In this document: in pieces, positions 1 through 9,501 of the stretch
How the letters are laid out: every line of letters begins with the position of its first letter
Numbering within the stretch: position 1 is the first letter of the stretch
From: CAZZDK01 sp964652235
Lineage (GTDB): Bacteria > Pseudomonadota > Alphaproteobacteria > UBA9219
Reading direction: 5' to 3'
Assembly (NCBI GenBank): GCA_964652235.1
Contig: CAZZDK010000008.1
Location: 1-64,000, forward strand
DNA length: 64,000 bases
Notes under the pieces: model-generated
Databases searched by the model: none
Told to the model about the DNA's origin: nothing
Seen by the model: the letters and a program-made list of their open reading frames with translations, nothing else
Program-made: the position numbers and the translations under genes

Positions 1-639
1 CGGGGCCGCCGCTGCCGCGTCGCCGCCGACCGCCTGGGCCGCCGCCGCATCAGCCGCTTCGGAGCGGATGGCCGAGGGCACCGCGATCGAAGCGATCGTG
101 AAGTCCTTCTCATGGGCCGTGAAGCTGACGCCCTTGGGCAGCTCGACGGCGCTGAGATGGATCGCCATGCCGAGCTGGTAAGGTTCGAGGTTGATCTCGA
201 ACCTGTCCGGTATCTGATTGGGCGCGCAAAGCACTTCGAGCTCGTGATGCACGATGTTGAGGGCGCCGCCGCGCTTCAGGCCGGGGCACTTGTCCTGGTT
301 CGTGAAATGGACCGGGACCATGACGCGCACCTTGGTGTTGGCCGAAACGCGCAGAAAATCCACATGAAGCGGACGATCCGTCACGGGGTCGAACTGCGCG
401 TCGCGCGGCAGAACGCGATGCTTCTTGCCCTTGATCTCGATATCGAAAAGGCTGGTGAAAAAACCCGCCTTTCCGACATAACGCGCCAGAAGATTGGCGT
501 CGATGCCGATGGCGAGCGGATCTTTATTGTCGCCGTAAATGACGGCGGGAACTTGTCCCTTGCGACGGAGAGCGCGCGCGGTCCCCTTGCCGACACTTTC
601 GCGCGTTTCAGCCGCAAGCGTGGTGACGTCTTGAGTCAT
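1..639 (-). CDS. rplY: 50S ribosomal protein L25/Ctc (3' end off window)
   Basis: Ribosomal protein L25 of the long Ctc type, which binds 5S rRNA in the large subunit. The reading frame on the minus strand begins MTQDVTTLAAETRESVGKG, followed by the family core (RRKGQVPAVIYG, then KHRVLPRDAQFDPVTDRPLHVDF) and a beta-rich C-terminal domain. It ends in an Ala-rich tail that is still open at base 1, so the stop lies outside the window. The start at 639 has a strong ribosome site (AAGGAAGGAAG) just upstream. It follows prs on the same strand by about 166 bp, the common prs-rplY order in proteobacteria. Function and family are clear; only the C-terminus is missing. Confidence 0.95.
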   Translation of the reverse strand, partial: MTQDVTTLAAETRESVGKGTARALRRKGQVPAVIYGDNKDPLAIGIDANLLARYVGKAGFFTSLFDIEIKGKKHRVLPRDAQFDPVTDRPLHVDFLRVSANTKVRVMVPVHFTNQDKCPGLKRGGALNIVHHELEVLCAPNQIPDRFEINLEPYQLGMAIHLSAVELPKGVSFTAHEKDFTIASIAVPSAIRSEAADAAAAQAVGGDAAAAAP

Positions 640-805
640 AGCTTGCTTCCTTCCTTCTTTGTTGGGTTGCGACTGCTCTGCGGAGCGCCTTCGGCTCCCC
701 GCAACCGCGACTGCAACCGAACAGAGGCAGCGGCGACAGCGCAACGCGATTAACCGGCCTCCAGGGGTGCCGGGGCGGCCATCATGGCCTTGTTTCAGGC
801 TCGTT
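640..805 (-). other. prs-rplY intercistronic region with GC-rich hairpins
   Basis: This gap between prs and rplY holds GC-rich inverted segments. One is GGAGC...GCTCC around 690-705, flanked by copies of GTTGC/GCAAC. They can fold on the minus-strand transcript, but no T-run follows. It may be an intercistronic processing or attenuation structure; the sequence alone does not decide. Confidence 0.3.
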
Positions 806-1753
806 TTAAGAGAACAGGCTTGAAACGGAACGCTCTTGACCGATACGGGCGATCGCTTCCGCCAAAAGAGGCGCGACGGTCAGCCGCTTGATTTTGGTGG
901 AAGCCGCCACCTCTGCCGTCGCAGCGATGGTGTCCGTAATGGTCAACGCGGAAAACGCGGATCTCTCCACCCTTTCCACGGCGCGGTCGGACAATACGCC
1001 ATGCGTGACATAAGCCGCAACTGTTTTCGCGCCCGCATCCATGATGGCCCCGGCCGCATTGCACAGGGTTCCGGCGGTGTCCACGATGTCGTCAACCATA
1101 ATGCAATGGCGGTCCTTAACGTCGCCGATGATGTTCATCACTTCGGATTCCCCGGCCTTTTCCCGGCGCTTATCGATGATGGCCAGATCGGCGCCCAAGC
1201 GCTTGGCCAGCGAGCGGGCGCGAACCACGCCGCCGACGTCCGGCGAAATAATGGTTAATTCGCCTGGCAATTCGCCGCGAACGGACATCTTCTCTTTGAT
1301 GTCGTTAACGAAGACGGGCGCGGCATAAAGGTTGTCGAGCGGAATGTCGAAAAAGCCCTGAATCTGTCCGGCGTGCAAATCCATGGTTAAAACGCGGTTC
1401 GCGCCCGCGACGGTGATAAGATTGGCCACCAGTTTGGCGGTGATCGGCGAGCGCGGAGAGGATTTGCGGTCCTGGCGGCTGTAACCGTAATAAGGAAGAA
1501 CCGCCGTGATGCGCCGCGCCGAAGAACGTCGCAAGGTGTCGATGGTGATCAGAAGCTCCATCAGGCTGTCGTTGGCGGGGAAGGAAGTCGGCTGGATGAT
1601 AAAGACGTCCTCGCCGCGCACGTTCTCAAGGATCTCGACGAAAACCTCCATATCCGCGAAACGCTTAATATTGCTTTGCGCGAGGGGGAGGCCCAGATAT
1701 TGCGCGATGGCCTCGCAAAGGGGTCTGTTGCTGTTGCCCGCGATGAGTTTCAT
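806..1753 (-). CDS. prs: ribose-phosphate pyrophosphokinase
   Basis: PRPP synthetase: makes 5-phosphoribosyl diphosphate from ribose 5-phosphate and ATP, feeding purine, pyrimidine, NAD, His and Trp synthesis. The 315-residue product starts MKLIAGNSNRPL. It has the two phosphoribosyltransferase-fold halves, the ATP-binding stretch near YYGYSRQDRK, and the PRPP-binding loop VDDIVDTAGTL near residue 220. Length fits the family (310-320). An in-frame extension to 1819 exists, but the family alignment favours ATG at 1753. It is first gene of the probable prs-rplY unit. Confidence 0.97.
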   Translation of the reverse strand: MKLIAGNSNRPLCEAIAQYLGLPLAQSNIKRFADMEVFVEILENVRGEDVFIIQPTSFPANDSLMELLITIDTLRRSSARRITAVLPYYGYSRQDRKSSPRSPITAKLVANLITVAGANRVLTMDLHAGQIQGFFDIPLDNLYAAPVFVNDIKEKMSVRGELPGELTIISPDVGGVVRARSLAKRLGADLAIIDKRREKAGESEVMNIIGDVKDRHCIMVDDIVDTAGTLCNAAGAIMDAGAKTVAAYVTHGVLSDRAVERVERSAFSALTITDTIAATAEVAASTKIKRLTVAPLLAEAIARIGQERSVSSLFS

Positions 1754-1840
1754 GGTGTGCCGCCTTTTCGGGAAGGAAACGGCGTTCCTATAGCAGCCCC
1801 CTGGGCGGGTGTAAATCATTGCGTCAGGAAAAAGGCGTTA

Positions 1841-1870
1841 AAAAAGGCGCGGGGGCATCCGCGCCTTTTT
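1841..1870. terminator. bidirectional rho-independent terminator
   Basis: Perfect 12-bp inverted repeat AAAAAGGCGCGG / CCGCGCCTTTTT with a 6-base loop. It has T-runs on both strands. It sits just after the stop of the minus-strand gene at 1885-2727 and before prs, so it probably ends that transcript. Confidence 0.85.
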
Positions 1871-1884
1871 AATAAAGATGAAGA

Positions 1885-2727
1885 TCAAACAGGTTCCAAA
1901 ACGCGGGTTCTCTGAGGGCCTCGAGGCGTGGCCCTGGGCCTCATTTGGGGGCGTTTGTGTTCCTGCCAAGCCGCATTCAGCGAGGCGTAGCGTTTGGGGC
2001 CCATCATGCGCATCGGCCCTCTGCGCAGTCTTCTGGAGGGCTTCGCCGCCGTTTCGGGCGCCAACGCCGGGTCCACGGGGCGACTGGACATGTCGAGTTC
2101 TTCGGTTCTTTTTTGTCCGGTTATATAGACGGTCCGCGTTCTCTTTCCCGATGGGACCGGGCGCAGAAGGCCGTTCAGATCGTTATACAGGCCCAGCGGA
2201 CGGCGGCGCCGTCCGCGGAAAGGACCCGACGACAGGAGCCGGTGCATAAAGCCCGTGCCCTTGCCCGTAAGTTTGGCATAGACGGCCATATCTTCTTTGC
2301 GGATGTTGAGCTTCTGCAAAACGCCCCGGCGGTCCATAAGGGCGAAAAGAGCCAGCATTTCGCGAAGCCCGCCGGTGGTCAGTTTCGGCGCGTTCGGATT
2401 CAGTTCCCGTCCCTGCGAAATGCGCGCGACCTTTGCGCTTTCCTGATTGTTGAAAAGGCGCGATTTCTGGGAAGGGCTGTTCGCCATTCCTGTGTTCGCC
2501 TGTATAATTCTGTTATACATGAAGACAAGAGCTTTCATAGCCGCCGGGGTAATCAACGCGCCGCTGACGGTTGTCGCCGGAGCGGGCGCCGTCTCTTCGA
2601 CGGAGACAGCGGTTACGTCGTCGCCAAGGGCGGTTGCGTTGCCCAGAGCCACGCCGTCCAGGCCCTTTTCATGGGGGGTGAGGGCGGCATTGGCGACGCC
2701 AGCGGGGACATCAAGACGATCAGCCAT
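1885..2727 (-). CDS. hypothetical protein, 280 aa
   Basis: I do not recognise this protein. The 280-residue frame has a good ribosome site (AAAGGAG) before ATG 2727 and a strong terminator after its stop, so it is very likely a real single-gene unit. The first 65 residues are Ala/Thr-rich and look disordered. A middle part (about 65-175) is predicted mostly helical and contains LREMLALFALMDRRGVLQKL. The C-terminal 110 residues are Arg- and Pro-rich (RRRRPLG, SRRLRRGPMRMMGPKR). The basic tail suggests nucleic-acid or membrane-surface contact, but that is inference. No signal peptide or membrane segment is visible. Confidence 0.75.
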   Translation of the reverse strand: MADRLDVPAGVANAALTPHEKGLDGVALGNATALGDDVTAVSVEETAPAPATTVSGALITPAAMKALVFMYNRIIQANTGMANSPSQKSRLFNNQESAKVARISQGRELNPNAPKLTTGGLREMLALFALMDRRGVLQKLNIRKEDMAVYAKLTGKGTGFMHRLLSSGPFRGRRRRPLGLYNDLNGLLRPVPSGKRTRTVYITGQKRTEELDMSSRPVDPALAPETAAKPSRRLRRGPMRMMGPKRYASLNAAWQEHKRPQMRPRATPRGPQRTRVLEPV

Positions 2728-2960
2728 GAAACGCTCCTTTCGATACGCTCCTATGTCATCATTTTTTCAATAAAAGCTCAAGCGCAATCGGATTTTAGCG
2801 CCATCACAAATTGTTTCGGGCCATTAACCATGCCTGGTTTGCAAGGGGGTCAACGTCCGGGAAAAGCCGGAGAAAACCTGCCGTTTCCCTCTTGACCTGA
2901 AAGAAGCGGGCGCGTATGACTTCGCCCTCTCACGGTAAAGAAAGAATTAAGGAACGCCCT

Positions 2961-3233
2961 ATGGCCAATCACAAATCCGCCATTAAACGCAGCCGCCAGA
3001 CCGTCAAACGGAACGCGATCAACCGCGCGCGTCGCTCGAAGGTGCGTTCGCTTGCCAAGGCCGTCGAGAAGGCCATCGCAATGGACGATGAAAAAGCTGT
3101 AAAGGCGGCTCTTCGCGCGGCGGAATCCGCTCTGGCCCGCGCGGCAGGGCGCGGCACGCTGCACAAAAAGACGGCAGCTCGCAAAACCTCGCGTTTGGCA
3201 AAGAGGGCCAAGAAGGCCGCGATTAAATCTTAA
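2961..3233 (+). CDS. rpsT: 30S ribosomal protein S20
   Basis: S20 binds 16S rRNA and helps assemble the small subunit. The 90-residue product starts MANHKSAIKRSRQTVKRNAI, is very Lys/Arg/Ala-rich and helical, and has the usual family length. A TAAGGAA ribosome site precedes ATG 2961; an in-frame ATG at 2916 is longer than the family allows. A strong terminator follows. It lies directly upstream of dnaA, a pairing common in alphaproteobacteria. Confidence 0.97.
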   Translation: MANHKSAIKRSRQTVKRNAINRARRSKVRSLAKAVEKAIAMDDEKAVKAALRAAESALARAAGRGTLHKKTAARKTSRLAKRAKKAAIKS

Positions 3234-3301
3234 AAAAGAGGTTTTACGAAACGATCCGTTGCGGTTTTCGCCGCGTCGGTTCGTTCATTTGGTGTTTAAC
3301 C

Positions 3302-3340
3302 AAAACGCGGCGCTTTTATGAGACGCCGCGTTTTATTTTT
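3302..3340 (+). terminator. rho-independent terminator of rpsT
   Basis: Perfect 11-bp stem AAAACGCGGCG / CGCCGCGTTTT (3302-3312 with 3324-3334), followed by a T-rich run to 3340. It lies 70 bp after the rpsT stop. Confidence 0.9.
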
Positions 3341-3685
3341 CGGACGAAAGAGGAAAATTTTCTTCACGCGGCGCGAATCCTGAAGCGCAAAAAAAGCAAG
3401 AAGTTTTTTTCAATTTTTTTTGGCGTTCTCTCTTCGGACCCATTGTAAAACGAATCGCTTTCGGTCTATCTTGCCCTCCCGCGCAAACGGACGGACGCGA
3501 AGAAAACGGGCCCTTTGAAAACCGCGTTTTTCGCTTCTTTGAACTACCCTCCTTTGCTCGGAAACGGTGGGCTTTCTCTTTTGTCGTTTTATGGGCCCCT
3601 CTTTTCGGGCCTTACCCTTGGTTGAAAACGCGGCGCCGCAAAGCATCTTCGCCCGTGCGCTTTGTCTGAACGTATGAGGACGTCA
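3341..3685 (+). promoter_or_regulatory. dnaA upstream region, AT-rich
   Basis: About 345 bp without a supported gene. It contains an A/T-rich stretch around 3385-3425 (runs of A and T). It must hold the dnaA promoter, since the rpsT terminator isolates dnaA. I looked for DnaA boxes (TTATNCACA on either strand) and saw none, so I do not call this oriC. Confidence 0.4.
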
Positions 3686-5146
3686 ATGGTATCGAAAACG
3701 AATATCTCCTCGGCGCAAGCTTCATCGAAAAAGGCTGAGGGGATTCCGGATACGGGCGTTTCTTGCGAGGCGGGCGGCCCCGGCGTGACGTGGGGAGCCC
3801 TGCGCGATCTTTTGCGCGGCCATTTGGGCGAGACCGCATACCGCCGCTGGATCGAGCCGGTAGGCGGTTCCGTTTCCGCAGGCGCAGACGGCGGCAGCGT
3901 TTTGACGCTCGCCGTTCCCACGCGCTTCATGCGCGATTGGATCGAAGCGCATTACGGCGACATCGTTCGCACGATGTGGACGCGCCTTGTCAAAAAGGGA
4001 AGCGTCGTTTTTACGGTCGTTTCGCCTCTCGTCAAGAGCGCGCCTGAGGCGCCCGGCGAGACTAGGACCGCCGCGCCGCAAGAGATGGCTTTGAAGGCGG
4101 CTTCCGGCCCGGCCTCCAGCGCGGACGAAGCCCCGCTCGATCCGCGCTTCACGTTCGAGAATTTCGTCGTCGGCAAACCCAACGAGCTGGCCTATGCCGC
4201 CGCCATGCGCGTGGCCGATACGGAAACGCCGACGTTTAACCCCCTTTTCCTTTACGGCGGATCGGGCCTTGGGAAGACGCATTTGATGCACGCCATCGCC
4301 TGGCACATTCGCCAGAATTATCCGAACCGGCGCGTCATCTATATGTCCGCCGAAAAGTTCATGTACCAGTTCGTGCGCGCGCTGCGTTACAAGGACACGG
4401 TTTCGTTCAAGGAGCAGTTCCGCTCGGTGGACGTCCTGATGATCGACGACGTGCAGTTCATCGGCGGCAAGGACACGACGCAGGAAGAGTTCTTCCACAC
4501 CTTCAACGCGCTGGTGGACCGCAACCGGCAAGTGATCGTCTCGGCCGACAAATCGCCGCAGGATCTCGATAGAATGGAAGAGCGTCTGCGCTCGCGCCTC
4601 GGCTGGGGGCTTGTCGCCGATCTGCATCCGGCGAATTACGAACTGCGCCTGGGCATTCTGCACGCCAAGGCGGAAAAGCTGGGCTGCCTCGTCCCGGACA
4701 AGGTGATCGAGTTTTTGGCGCATAAGATCGCCTCGAACGTGCGCGAGTTGGAAGGCGCGCTGAACCGCATCGTCGCGCACGCGCAGCTTGTGGGCCGAAC
4801 CATTTCGCTTGAGATGACGCAGGAAGTCCTGGCCGACGTTCTGCGCGTGAGCGAGCGCCGCGTGACGATCGACGAGATTCAAAAGAAAGTGGCCGAGCAT
4901 TTCAACATCCGCGTGGCCGATATGCACTCGGCCCGCCGCGCCCGCGCCGTGGCGCGTCCGCGTCAGGTCGCGATGTATCTGGCCAAGCAGCTTACGCCGC
5001 GCAGCTTGCCTGAGATCGGGCGCAAGTTCGGCGGGCGGGATCACACGACAGTGATCCACGCCGTGCGCAAGATCGAAGAGCTTTCGGCCTACGATCCGAC
5101 CTTTAAGGAAGATGTGGAGCTTTTAAGGCGCTTACTTCAGGGATAG
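3686..5146 (+). CDS. dnaA: chromosomal replication initiator DnaA
   Basis: Initiator ATPase that binds DnaA boxes at oriC and melts the origin. The protein has the N-terminal domain I (about 33-90), a variable linker, and the AAA+ domain. That domain has Walker A GGSGLGKTH (about 191-199) and Walker B VLMIDDVQF (about 250-258). The C-terminal helix-turn-helix contains the DnaA signature GGRDHTTVIHAV. I chose ATG 3686 (486 aa) because GAGGA sits 5 bases before it. In-frame starts at 3662 (TTG) and 3674 (ATG) lack a ribosome site. The last 15 bases overlap the convergent gene at 5132. Confidence 0.96.
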   Translation: MVSKTNISSAQASSKKAEGIPDTGVSCEAGGPGVTWGALRDLLRGHLGETAYRRWIEPVGGSVSAGADGGSVLTLAVPTRFMRDWIEAHYGDIVRTMWTRLVKKGSVVFTVVSPLVKSAPEAPGETRTAAPQEMALKAASGPASSADEAPLDPRFTFENFVVGKPNELAYAAAMRVADTETPTFNPLFLYGGSGLGKTHLMHAIAWHIRQNYPNRRVIYMSAEKFMYQFVRALRYKDTVSFKEQFRSVDVLMIDDVQFIGGKDTTQEEFFHTFNALVDRNRQVIVSADKSPQDLDRMEERLRSRLGWGLVADLHPANYELRLGILHAKAEKLGCLVPDKVIEFLAHKIASNVRELEGALNRIVAHAQLVGRTISLEMTQEVLADVLRVSERRVTIDEIQKKVAEHFNIRVADMHSARRARAVARPRQVAMYLAKQLTPRSLPEIGRKFGGRDHTTVIHAVRKIEELSAYDPTFKEDVELLRRLLQG

Positions 5147-5455
5147 TCCCTGTTTATCGGCGTATCCGGCTTCCGGCTCTTTCAGATTGTATCTGGCCGG
5201 ATTTTTCTCGCAATTTTTCTTGAGCGTTCTTTTGGTGTCCTCCAGGATTCTCTGGATTTCCTTAAAATTGGCTTCCTGGCCCTTCGGCGGACGGGTTAGC
5301 TTTGCGGCGGTGTCGGAAAACTTGGCGTCGATCTCCTGTTTGCATTTATCGCAATCCGATTGCGGCGGGCAGGGAGATTGAGCGAAGCCGAGCGAAGCCG
5401 CCAAAAGTTGTGCGGCAAGAACGGGAGTAAAAACGGAGACTTTTTTGAGCGACAT
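5132..5455 (-). CDS. small secreted protein, 107 aa
   Basis: Unrecognised exported protein. Residues 1-25 form a clear signal peptide (MSLKKVSVF, hydrophobic core, cleavage after GFA). The mature part is 80 residues, charged, probably helical, with four Cys (CPPQSDCDKC and a later NC). This suggests a periplasmic disulfide or metal-binding fold. Its 3' end overlaps the dnaA stop by 15 bp in the convergent direction. Function unknown. Confidence 0.7.
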   Translation of the reverse strand: MSLKKVSVFTPVLAAQLLAASLGFAQSPCPPQSDCDKCKQEIDAKFSDTAAKLTRPPKGQEANFKEIQRILEDTKRTLKKNCEKNPARYNLKEPEAGYADKQGLSLK

Positions 5456-5535
5456 GGAAAAACCTTTGGTCAGTGAAAGCGGCCCCGCCAGGTTATCAGA
5501 AAAAGCGTGAAAATAAAAACATCTTACTTGTTGAA

Positions 5536-6435
5536 TTATAAGGAAAATTTTCTAGCCTCATAGGCAAGGATTTCCAGGCCCTCTTTGACATCGAAAACCA
5601 AATCTTCGTTCATACGGGCAAAAACGGCAAAACCGAAATGCCTTTCGTGCAAAAGACCTGTCCAGCGCAGAAAGCGGAAGGCCGTTTCAAGCAGCCGGAC
5701 GGGAAGCAAGAGGGGGCAGGGGAGAAAACAAAACGGGATGCCCGCCAAGGCCCGTCCCGTGCCCCGACACGGGGCGGGCATGACGGCCTGTTTTATTCTT
5801 TGGACCATCTCCCGATACGTTAGAATCTCGCCGCCTGCGATGTTGAAGGCGCGGCCTGCCGCGCGGGGATTGTCCAAAGCGCCCATGATCGCGCCCGCCA
5901 CGTCGTCGGCATGAATCGGTTGCCGCAGGCCTTTGCCGGGCGCGGCGACAGGAAAGGTGCCGAAGCGACGGATGGTCCGCGCGATACGCGCGACGTTTTG
6001 ATCGCTCGCGCCGTCATAGATAAGCGTGGGGCGCAGGATCGTGAAAATAATGCCTTTCTCTTGCGCCCATTTTTCGAGCTTTTCTTCGCCTTCCGCCAGT
6101 TTGCGGGCGACTTTCTGTTCGTGAGGGTCCTGGCTGCCCGCCTTGCCGTAGCGGCTTGTGGAACTGACGGCGATGACGGCTTTAACCTTATCGAAAAGAG
6201 AAAGGCGCTCCGTTAAAACCCACAAAGGAAGAAGGCTGATGATCGTGGTTCCCTCCGGCGCCCGCCAGCCTCCGGGGGCCTCCAGATCGAGTTTGATGGC
6301 TTCGAAACCAGGCGGCAGGGCGACATCCCGGCGGGAAGCGACTTGCGCCGTTTTTCCGGTCAGGGCCAGGCGGGCCATGAGAAAAGGCGCAGGCAGGCTG
6401 CGTCCGCCGAGAATGAGGAGAGGGGCGTTTTTCAT
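5536..6435 (-). CDS. NAD(P)-binding SDR/epimerase-like protein
   Basis: Rossmann-fold protein of the atypical short-chain dehydrogenase/epimerase group, 299 aa. The N-terminus LLILGGRSLPAPFL is a variant nucleotide-binding turn. AVSSTSRYGKAGSQDPHEQKVARKLAEGE carries the Ser...Tyr/Lys-like region. ILRPTLIYDGA and GLRQPIHADDVAGAI are typical of the extended SDR core, as is AFNIAGGEILTY. The degenerate glycine motif argues for an oxidoreductase-like sensor or NADPH-quinone/mtDH-like member. Substrate cannot be told. It is divergent from glyS with about 93 bp between. Confidence 0.75.
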   Translation of the reverse strand: MKNAPLLILGGRSLPAPFLMARLALTGKTAQVASRRDVALPPGFEAIKLDLEAPGGWRAPEGTTIISLLPLWVLTERLSLFDKVKAVIAVSSTSRYGKAGSQDPHEQKVARKLAEGEEKLEKWAQEKGIIFTILRPTLIYDGASDQNVARIARTIRRFGTFPVAAPGKGLRQPIHADDVAGAIMGALDNPRAAGRAFNIAGGEILTYREMVQRIKQAVMPAPCRGTGRALAGIPFCFLPCPLLLPVRLLETAFRFLRWTGLLHERHFGFAVFARMNEDLVFDVKEGLEILAYEARKFSL

Positions 6436-6528
6436 GAAAGAACCTTACCCTTAACGTTTACGGCGCCGCAACAGCGTGTTATAGGCTTGAGTTTCGTTTC
6501 CTAACAAAGCCGAGCAACAGGAAAGCCC

Positions 6529-8064
6529 ATGTCCAAGCCCGAAACCAGCCTTATGAACCGTCTCGTTTCTCTCGCCAAGCGCCGGGGCTTTATCTATCAA
6601 GCCTCCGAGATTTACGGCGGTCTCAACGGTTTCTGGGATTTCGGCCCTTTAGGCAGCCAGCTTAAGAACAACCTGCGCGATCATTGGTGGCACGACATGG
6701 TCGAATGTCCGCCGCTCGGCCCGGACGGCAAGCCGCTTTCTATCGTCGGCCTTGACAGCTCGATCATCCAGCATCCGCGCACCTGGCACGCTTCGGGCCA
6801 TGTCGGCGGCTTTGCCGATCTGATGGTCGATTGCCGCGAGACGAAGTTGCGCTACCGTGCGGATCATGTGATTTGCGTCGAGGTCGCCTACGAGAAAGGC
6901 GGCAACGTTAAAACCATCGGCCTTATGTCGGTTCTGGAAGGCGACGATGCGACGGAACTTCTGGCCAAGAAGGCCAAGAAGATGATCCAGAAGATGGGCG
7001 GCGGCGAGCTGGTGCCCTTCGATCTCAGACAGGGCATACCACTCACCGAGCTTTCCGAAGCGCAACGCGCCGTCGTGATCGGTCCGGACGCCGAGAATCC
7101 GGGCACGCTCACCGAGCCGCGCGCGTTCAATCTTATGTTCGAATCCCATGTCGGCGTGTTCCAGGACGAGGATTCCAAGGTCTATCTGCGCCCCGAGACC
7201 GCGCAAGGCATCTTCCTTCAGTATAAAAACATCGTCGATACGTCGCGCGTGAAGATTCCGTTCGGCGTCGCGCAGATCGGCAAGTCCTTCCGCAACGAAG
7301 TCACGCCGCGCAACTTCATTTTCCGCTCGCGCGAGTTCGAGCAGATGGAGATGGAATTCTTCTGCGCGCCCGAAGACGGCCTTATGTGGTACGAGTTCTG
7401 GGTGGCCGAGCGTATGCGCTGGTGGGAAAGCGTCGGCTGCAAAAAGGAAAACCTGTTCCGCCACATCATTCCCGAAAACGAGTTGGCGCATTATTCCAAG
7501 GGGACGTCGGACATCGAATATCGCTGGCCCTTCACGGCGCCGGGCTTCGGCGAGCTGGAGGGCGTCGCCTACCGCACGGACTACGATCTCAAGCAGCACG
7601 CGGCGTTCAGCAAGGTGAACCTCGATTATATCGACCAGGAAGGCGGGCGGCGCTATGTCCCGCACGTCGTGGAGCCTGCCAGCGGCCTCACGCGCGGCGT
7701 TCTGCTGCTTTTGGCGGAAGGCTATCAGTACGACGAAAGCCGCGCTTCGCCCGAATGGCTCAAGCTCANNNNNNNNNNNNNNNNNNNNNNNNNNNNNNNN
7801 NNNNNNNNNNNNNNNNNNNNCGAAGTGGCCGAAAAGCTTTATATGGACCTGCGCGGCACTTATGTCTGCCAGTACGACGCCAAGCAATCCATCGGCAAGC
7901 GCTATGCCCGCATGGACGAGGCCGGGACGCCCTATTGCGTCACGGTGGACGGCGAAACGCTCAAGGATCAAAAGGTTACGATCCGCGACCGCGATACGGC
8001 CCAGCAGGAGCGCGTTTCGCTCGACAAGGTGAGAGAGTATGTAAGCGGGAAACTCCAGGGCTAA
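6529..8064 (+). CDS. glyS: glycyl-tRNA synthetase, single-chain alpha2 type (assembly gap inside)
   Basis: Charges tRNA-Gly. This is the one-polypeptide, dimeric class II enzyme of the archaeal/eukaryotic/Firmicutes kind, not the GlyQ+GlyS tetramer usual in Proteobacteria. Visible class II motifs are motif 2 (GKSFRNEVTPRNFIFRSREF) and motif 3 (EPASGLTRGVLLLL). The C-terminal anticodon-binding domain is marked by GTPYCVTVDGETL and TIRDRDT. Length is about 511 aa, near the family norm. The run of N at 7769-7820 covers the start of the anticodon domain (expected APIKVAV-type stretch). The frame resumes correctly after it, so the gene is probably intact. Confidence 0.93.
   Translation: MSKPETSLMNRLVSLAKRRGFIYQASEIYGGLNGFWDFGPLGSQLKNNLRDHWWHDMVECPPLGPDGKPLSIVGLDSSIIQHPRTWHASGHVGGFADLMVDCRETKLRYRADHVICVEVAYEKGGNVKTIGLMSVLEGDDATELLAKKAKKMIQKMGGGELVPFDLRQGIPLTELSEAQRAVVIGPDAENPGTLTEPRAFNLMFESHVGVFQDEDSKVYLRPETAQGIFLQYKNIVDTSRVKIPFGVAQIGKSFRNEVTPRNFIFRSREFEQMEMEFFCAPEDGLMWYEFWVAERMRWWESVGCKKENLFRHIIPENELAHYSKGTSDIEYRWPFTAPGFGELEGVAYRTDYDLKQHAAFSKVNLDYIDQEGGRRYVPHVVEPASGLTRGVLLLLAEGYQYDESRASPEWLKLXXXXXXXXXXXXXXXXXXEVAEKLYMDLRGTYVCQYDAKQSIGKRYARMDEAGTPYCVTVDGETLKDQKVTIRDRDTAQQERVSLDKVREYVSGKLQG
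7769..7820. other. assembly gap (52 N)
   Basis: Run of unknown bases inside the glycyl-tRNA synthetase gene. Its length keeps the reading frame, but the family usually has a few more residues here, so the true length may differ. Confidence 1.
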
Positions 8065-8169
8065 AGCGAAAAGCCAGCCGTTTTCCCCGTGTTCAGGCGT
8101 TAACCACTCGGTAACCATTCAGGCCTCATCAAAAAAGCGCGTAAAAACGGCTTGAAGGGGGCTGCCGCT

Positions 8170-9489
<1,320 letters not shown>

Positions 9490-9501
9490 CGGGGGGACGA
9501 A

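Noticed and set aside
3341..3685. Possible oriC upstream of dnaA
   Set aside because: AT-rich runs are present, but I saw no DnaA-box consensus on either strand, and dnaA is often away from oriC in alphaproteobacteria.
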